From the NCBI GenBank assembly GCA_964463325.1, contig CAYXBY010000072.1, forward strand, positions 1 through 7,401: a stretch of 7,401 nt of DNA. Reading direction: 5' to 3'. The notes under the pieces were generated by a model that did not search any database, was not told where the DNA came from, and saw only the letters and a program-made list of their open reading frames with translations. The position numbers and the translations under genes are program-made. The DNA is from UMGS1002 sp964463325 (lineage in GTDB: Bacteria; Bacillota; Clostridia; Oscillospirales; CAG-272). Shown here one piece after another: positions 6,101 through 7,401 of this stretch; the first letter of the stretch is position 1, and each line of letters begins with the position of its first letter.

Positions 6101-6931
6101 ATGGCTATTAAAAATTTTATTCCTACCATCTGGAGCGAGAATCTTTACAACAAGCTTGATGAGCAGTACATTGCCGTCAAGCACTGCAATCGTGATTACG
6201 AGGGCGACATACGCCAAAAGGGTGCGGTCGTCAACATTGTCGGCGTGGGCGCCGTCAACGTGTTTGACTACACTAAGGACACCGACATGTCTGCTCCGCA
6301 GACGCTTTCCGACTCCGCCAGTCGGCTGACCATCAATCAGGCCAAGGCCTTCAATTTCCAGATCGACGACATCGACCGTGCCCAGTGCACTCCCAAGCTG
6401 ATGGATCAGGCCATGCGTGTGGCAGCCAGTGCACTTTCGGGCGCTGCGGACAGCTATGTTTTCTCGCTCTATAATAACGCGGGCAGCACTGTAACCGAGG
6501 CGGCAACCACCGCCAGCAATGTTATCGATCGCCTGATCGACGCCCGCACAGAGCTGTTCAAAAACAATGTTGCTAACGCCAATGACATAGTTATTGAGGT
6601 GTCGCCCGCTGTCGCGGCGCTCATACTCAAGGCCAAGATACAGCTGTCCACTGATAATGCCGAGACGCTGGAGTGCGGTTGCCTTGGCAGTATTGGCGGC
6701 TGCCGTGTCTATGTTTCAAACAACATAGCGACCGAGGCCTCCTCCGGAGTGACATATCACAAGTGCATCGCACGCACCCGCCGCGCTATTGCATTTGCCG
6801 AGCAGCTGTCCGAGATCAACGCTTACCGTCCCGAGAAGCGCTTTGCCGATGCCGTTAAGGGCTTGCATCTCTACGGCGCCAAGGTGGTTTATCCCGAGGA
6901 GATGGTGCTGCTTGATCTTGGTATTGCCTGA
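6101..6931 (+). CDS. Major capsid protein, HK97-fold, P22-coat-like
   Basis: This 276-residue protein is the shell subunit. The N-terminus AIKNFIPTIWSENLYNKLDE (2-21), then NRDYEGDIRQKGAVVNI (30-46) and DYTKDTDM (56-63), followed by INQAKAFNFQIDDIDRAQ (78-95), match the coat proteins of many Firmicutes phages that share the P22 gp5 style of HK97 fold. The C-terminus GAKVVYPEEMVLLDLG (259-274) is the expected terminal strand. It is shorter than P22 gp5 (430 residues) and leaves no room for the inserted I-domain. There is no long cleavable N-terminal delta-domain, and scaffold is a separate gene. A 42-nt AT-rich gap with GAAAGGAA (6084-6091) precedes ATG 6101, suited to heavy expression. It contains six cysteines, three clustered in CGCLGSIGGC, unusual for a coat protein. 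Confidence 0.92.
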   Translation: MAIKNFIPTIWSENLYNKLDEQYIAVKHCNRDYEGDIRQKGAVVNIVGVGAVNVFDYTKDTDMSAPQTLSDSASRLTINQAKAFNFQIDDIDRAQCTPKLMDQAMRVAASALSGAADSYVFSLYNNAGSTVTEAATTASNVIDRLIDARTELFKNNVANANDIVIEVSPAVAALILKAKIQLSTDNAETLECGCLGSIGGCRVYVSNNIATEASSGVTYHKCIARTRRAIAFAEQLSEINAYRPEKRFADAVKGLHLYGAKVVYPEEMVLLDLGIA

Positions 6932-6944
6932 GAGGTGATGGCAT

Positions 6945-7349
6945 ATGGCGACGAGCACGACTGTCAGCTGTAACGATGTTTATCTGGCCGCGCTGGCGTT
7001 GCTGAGCGAGCCTGACCCCGAGCAATGTGCGGCATTTGAGGCGCAGGCGCCCTATTTACTGGCGGCATTTTGCAGCGAGTGCGCCGAGGTCGACGCGCTT
7101 TATCGCCGTCAGCAGGGGATGGATCCTGCGCCGGTATTTAGCCGGGTTGCCATTGGTCTTGACGAGAGCTTCCCGCTGACAGATCGTTTAGTGCCTGCGG
7201 CGGCGGCATATATCGCCGCCATGCTGATACTGGACGAAAACGAGCCGCTGTACGACCGGCTGTATGGTCGTTATTGCGACATGATGGCGACGCTGTGCAG
7301 CTCGATCCCAGGTGCGAGCGAGACTATTGTGGATGTGTATGGGTTTTGA
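6945..7349 (+). CDS. Head-tail connector / adaptor-like protein
   Basis: This 134-residue mostly helical protein sits directly after the coat gene, the usual place for the adaptor that docks under the portal. The early NDVYLAALALLSEPDPEQ and the central TDRLVPAAAAYIAAMLILDE are long helices. The motif YDRLYGRYCDMMATLCSSIP resembles the C-terminal helix of gp6/gp4-type connectors, and the ending IVDVYGF is a plausible natural C-terminus. GAGAGGTGAT before ATG 6945 supplies the ribosome site, 13 nt after the coat stop. The TGA (7347-7349) lies exactly at the edge of the inverted repeat that follows, so part of the stop codon is repeat sequence. Function is assigned mainly by position and helical pattern; a different small head protein is possible. 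Confidence 0.68.
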   Translation: MATSTTVSCNDVYLAALALLSEPDPEQCAAFEAQAPYLLAAFCSECAEVDALYRRQQGMDPAPVFSRVAIGLDESFPLTDRLVPAAAAYIAAMLILDENEPLYDRLYGRYCDMMATLCSSIPGASETIVDVYGF

Positions 7350-7394
7350 GGCTTGCAGCCTCGGGGCTGACTCGAGCGATTGTCAGCCGTGATC
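7347..7394 (-). repeat. Right copy of the 48-nt inverted repeat
   Basis: This is the reverse complement of 168-215, with 6 mismatches, and its first 23 bases match exactly. It contains the small dyad GAGGCT and AGCCTC (7348-7353 and 7357-7362). Similarity begins with the connector stop codon and ends a few bases before the window edge, where it may continue. Only the first 48 bases of the larger left-hand structure can be compared because the window ends. Confidence 0.85.
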
Positions 7395-7401
7395 CAATTC
7401 T

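Noticed and set aside
168..7394. Insertion sequence or composite transposon bounded by inverted repeats
   Set aside because: No transposase or recombinase is encoded between them and no target duplication can be seen. The left repeat is internal to a larger structured region.

Overview
The window is the packaging and head-assembly module of a tailed phage or prophage (HK97-fold lineage). All genes are on the + strand and tightly spaced: small terminase, large terminase, a P22 gp10/T7 gp12-like tail-nozzle or DNA-stabilisation candidate, portal, scaffold, major capsid protein and head-tail connector. Two traits point to a podovirus-like (short-tailed) virion: the P22-like flavour of the coat protein and the nozzle-like gene. 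No tail sheath, tube, tape-measure, integrase, lysis or replication gene is present, so the element must continue outside the window or be incomplete. The GC-rich sequence, strong purine-rich Shine-Dalgarno sites and style of dispersed repeats suggest a gut Clostridia host (Oscillospiraceae/Ruminococcaceae type). That host call is an inference from style, not from a marker gene.

Layout. Positions 1-300 carry no credible gene but hold a dense series of inverted repeats (88-110, 130-159, 200-214, 224-240, 245-260, 285-300). Next come terS (336-662) and terL (664-1980). The terL stop codon lies inside the first copy of a 37-nt tandem duplication, which opens a foldback-type intergenic repeat element running to about 2163. 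The nozzle-like gene follows (2219-3895), then portal (3934-5481), scaffold (5468-6058, overlapping portal by 14 nt), major capsid protein (6101-6931) and connector (6945-7349). The last 55 bases hold a second, inverted copy of part of the leader repeat: 168-215 matches the reverse complement of 7347-7394, with its last 22 bases on the left copy identical. The whole head module is therefore bracketed by inverted repeats.

How the genes work together: TerS is expected to recognise phage DNA and load TerL, which pumps it through the portal into a procapsid built from coat protein on the scaffold. After packaging, the connector and nozzle-like protein would plug the portal and extend the short tail. 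No maturation protease is seen, so the scaffold may be released rather than digested, as in P22, unless the protease is encoded elsewhere.

The genes are recognisable phage families. The less ordinary content is the repeat biology: two different dispersed-looking repeats abut or supply stop codons of phage genes, the leader holds a hairpin array, and the scaffold has an N-terminal glutamate-every-third-residue tract built by recent DNA duplication. I saw no evidence for a novel defence or enzymatic system.
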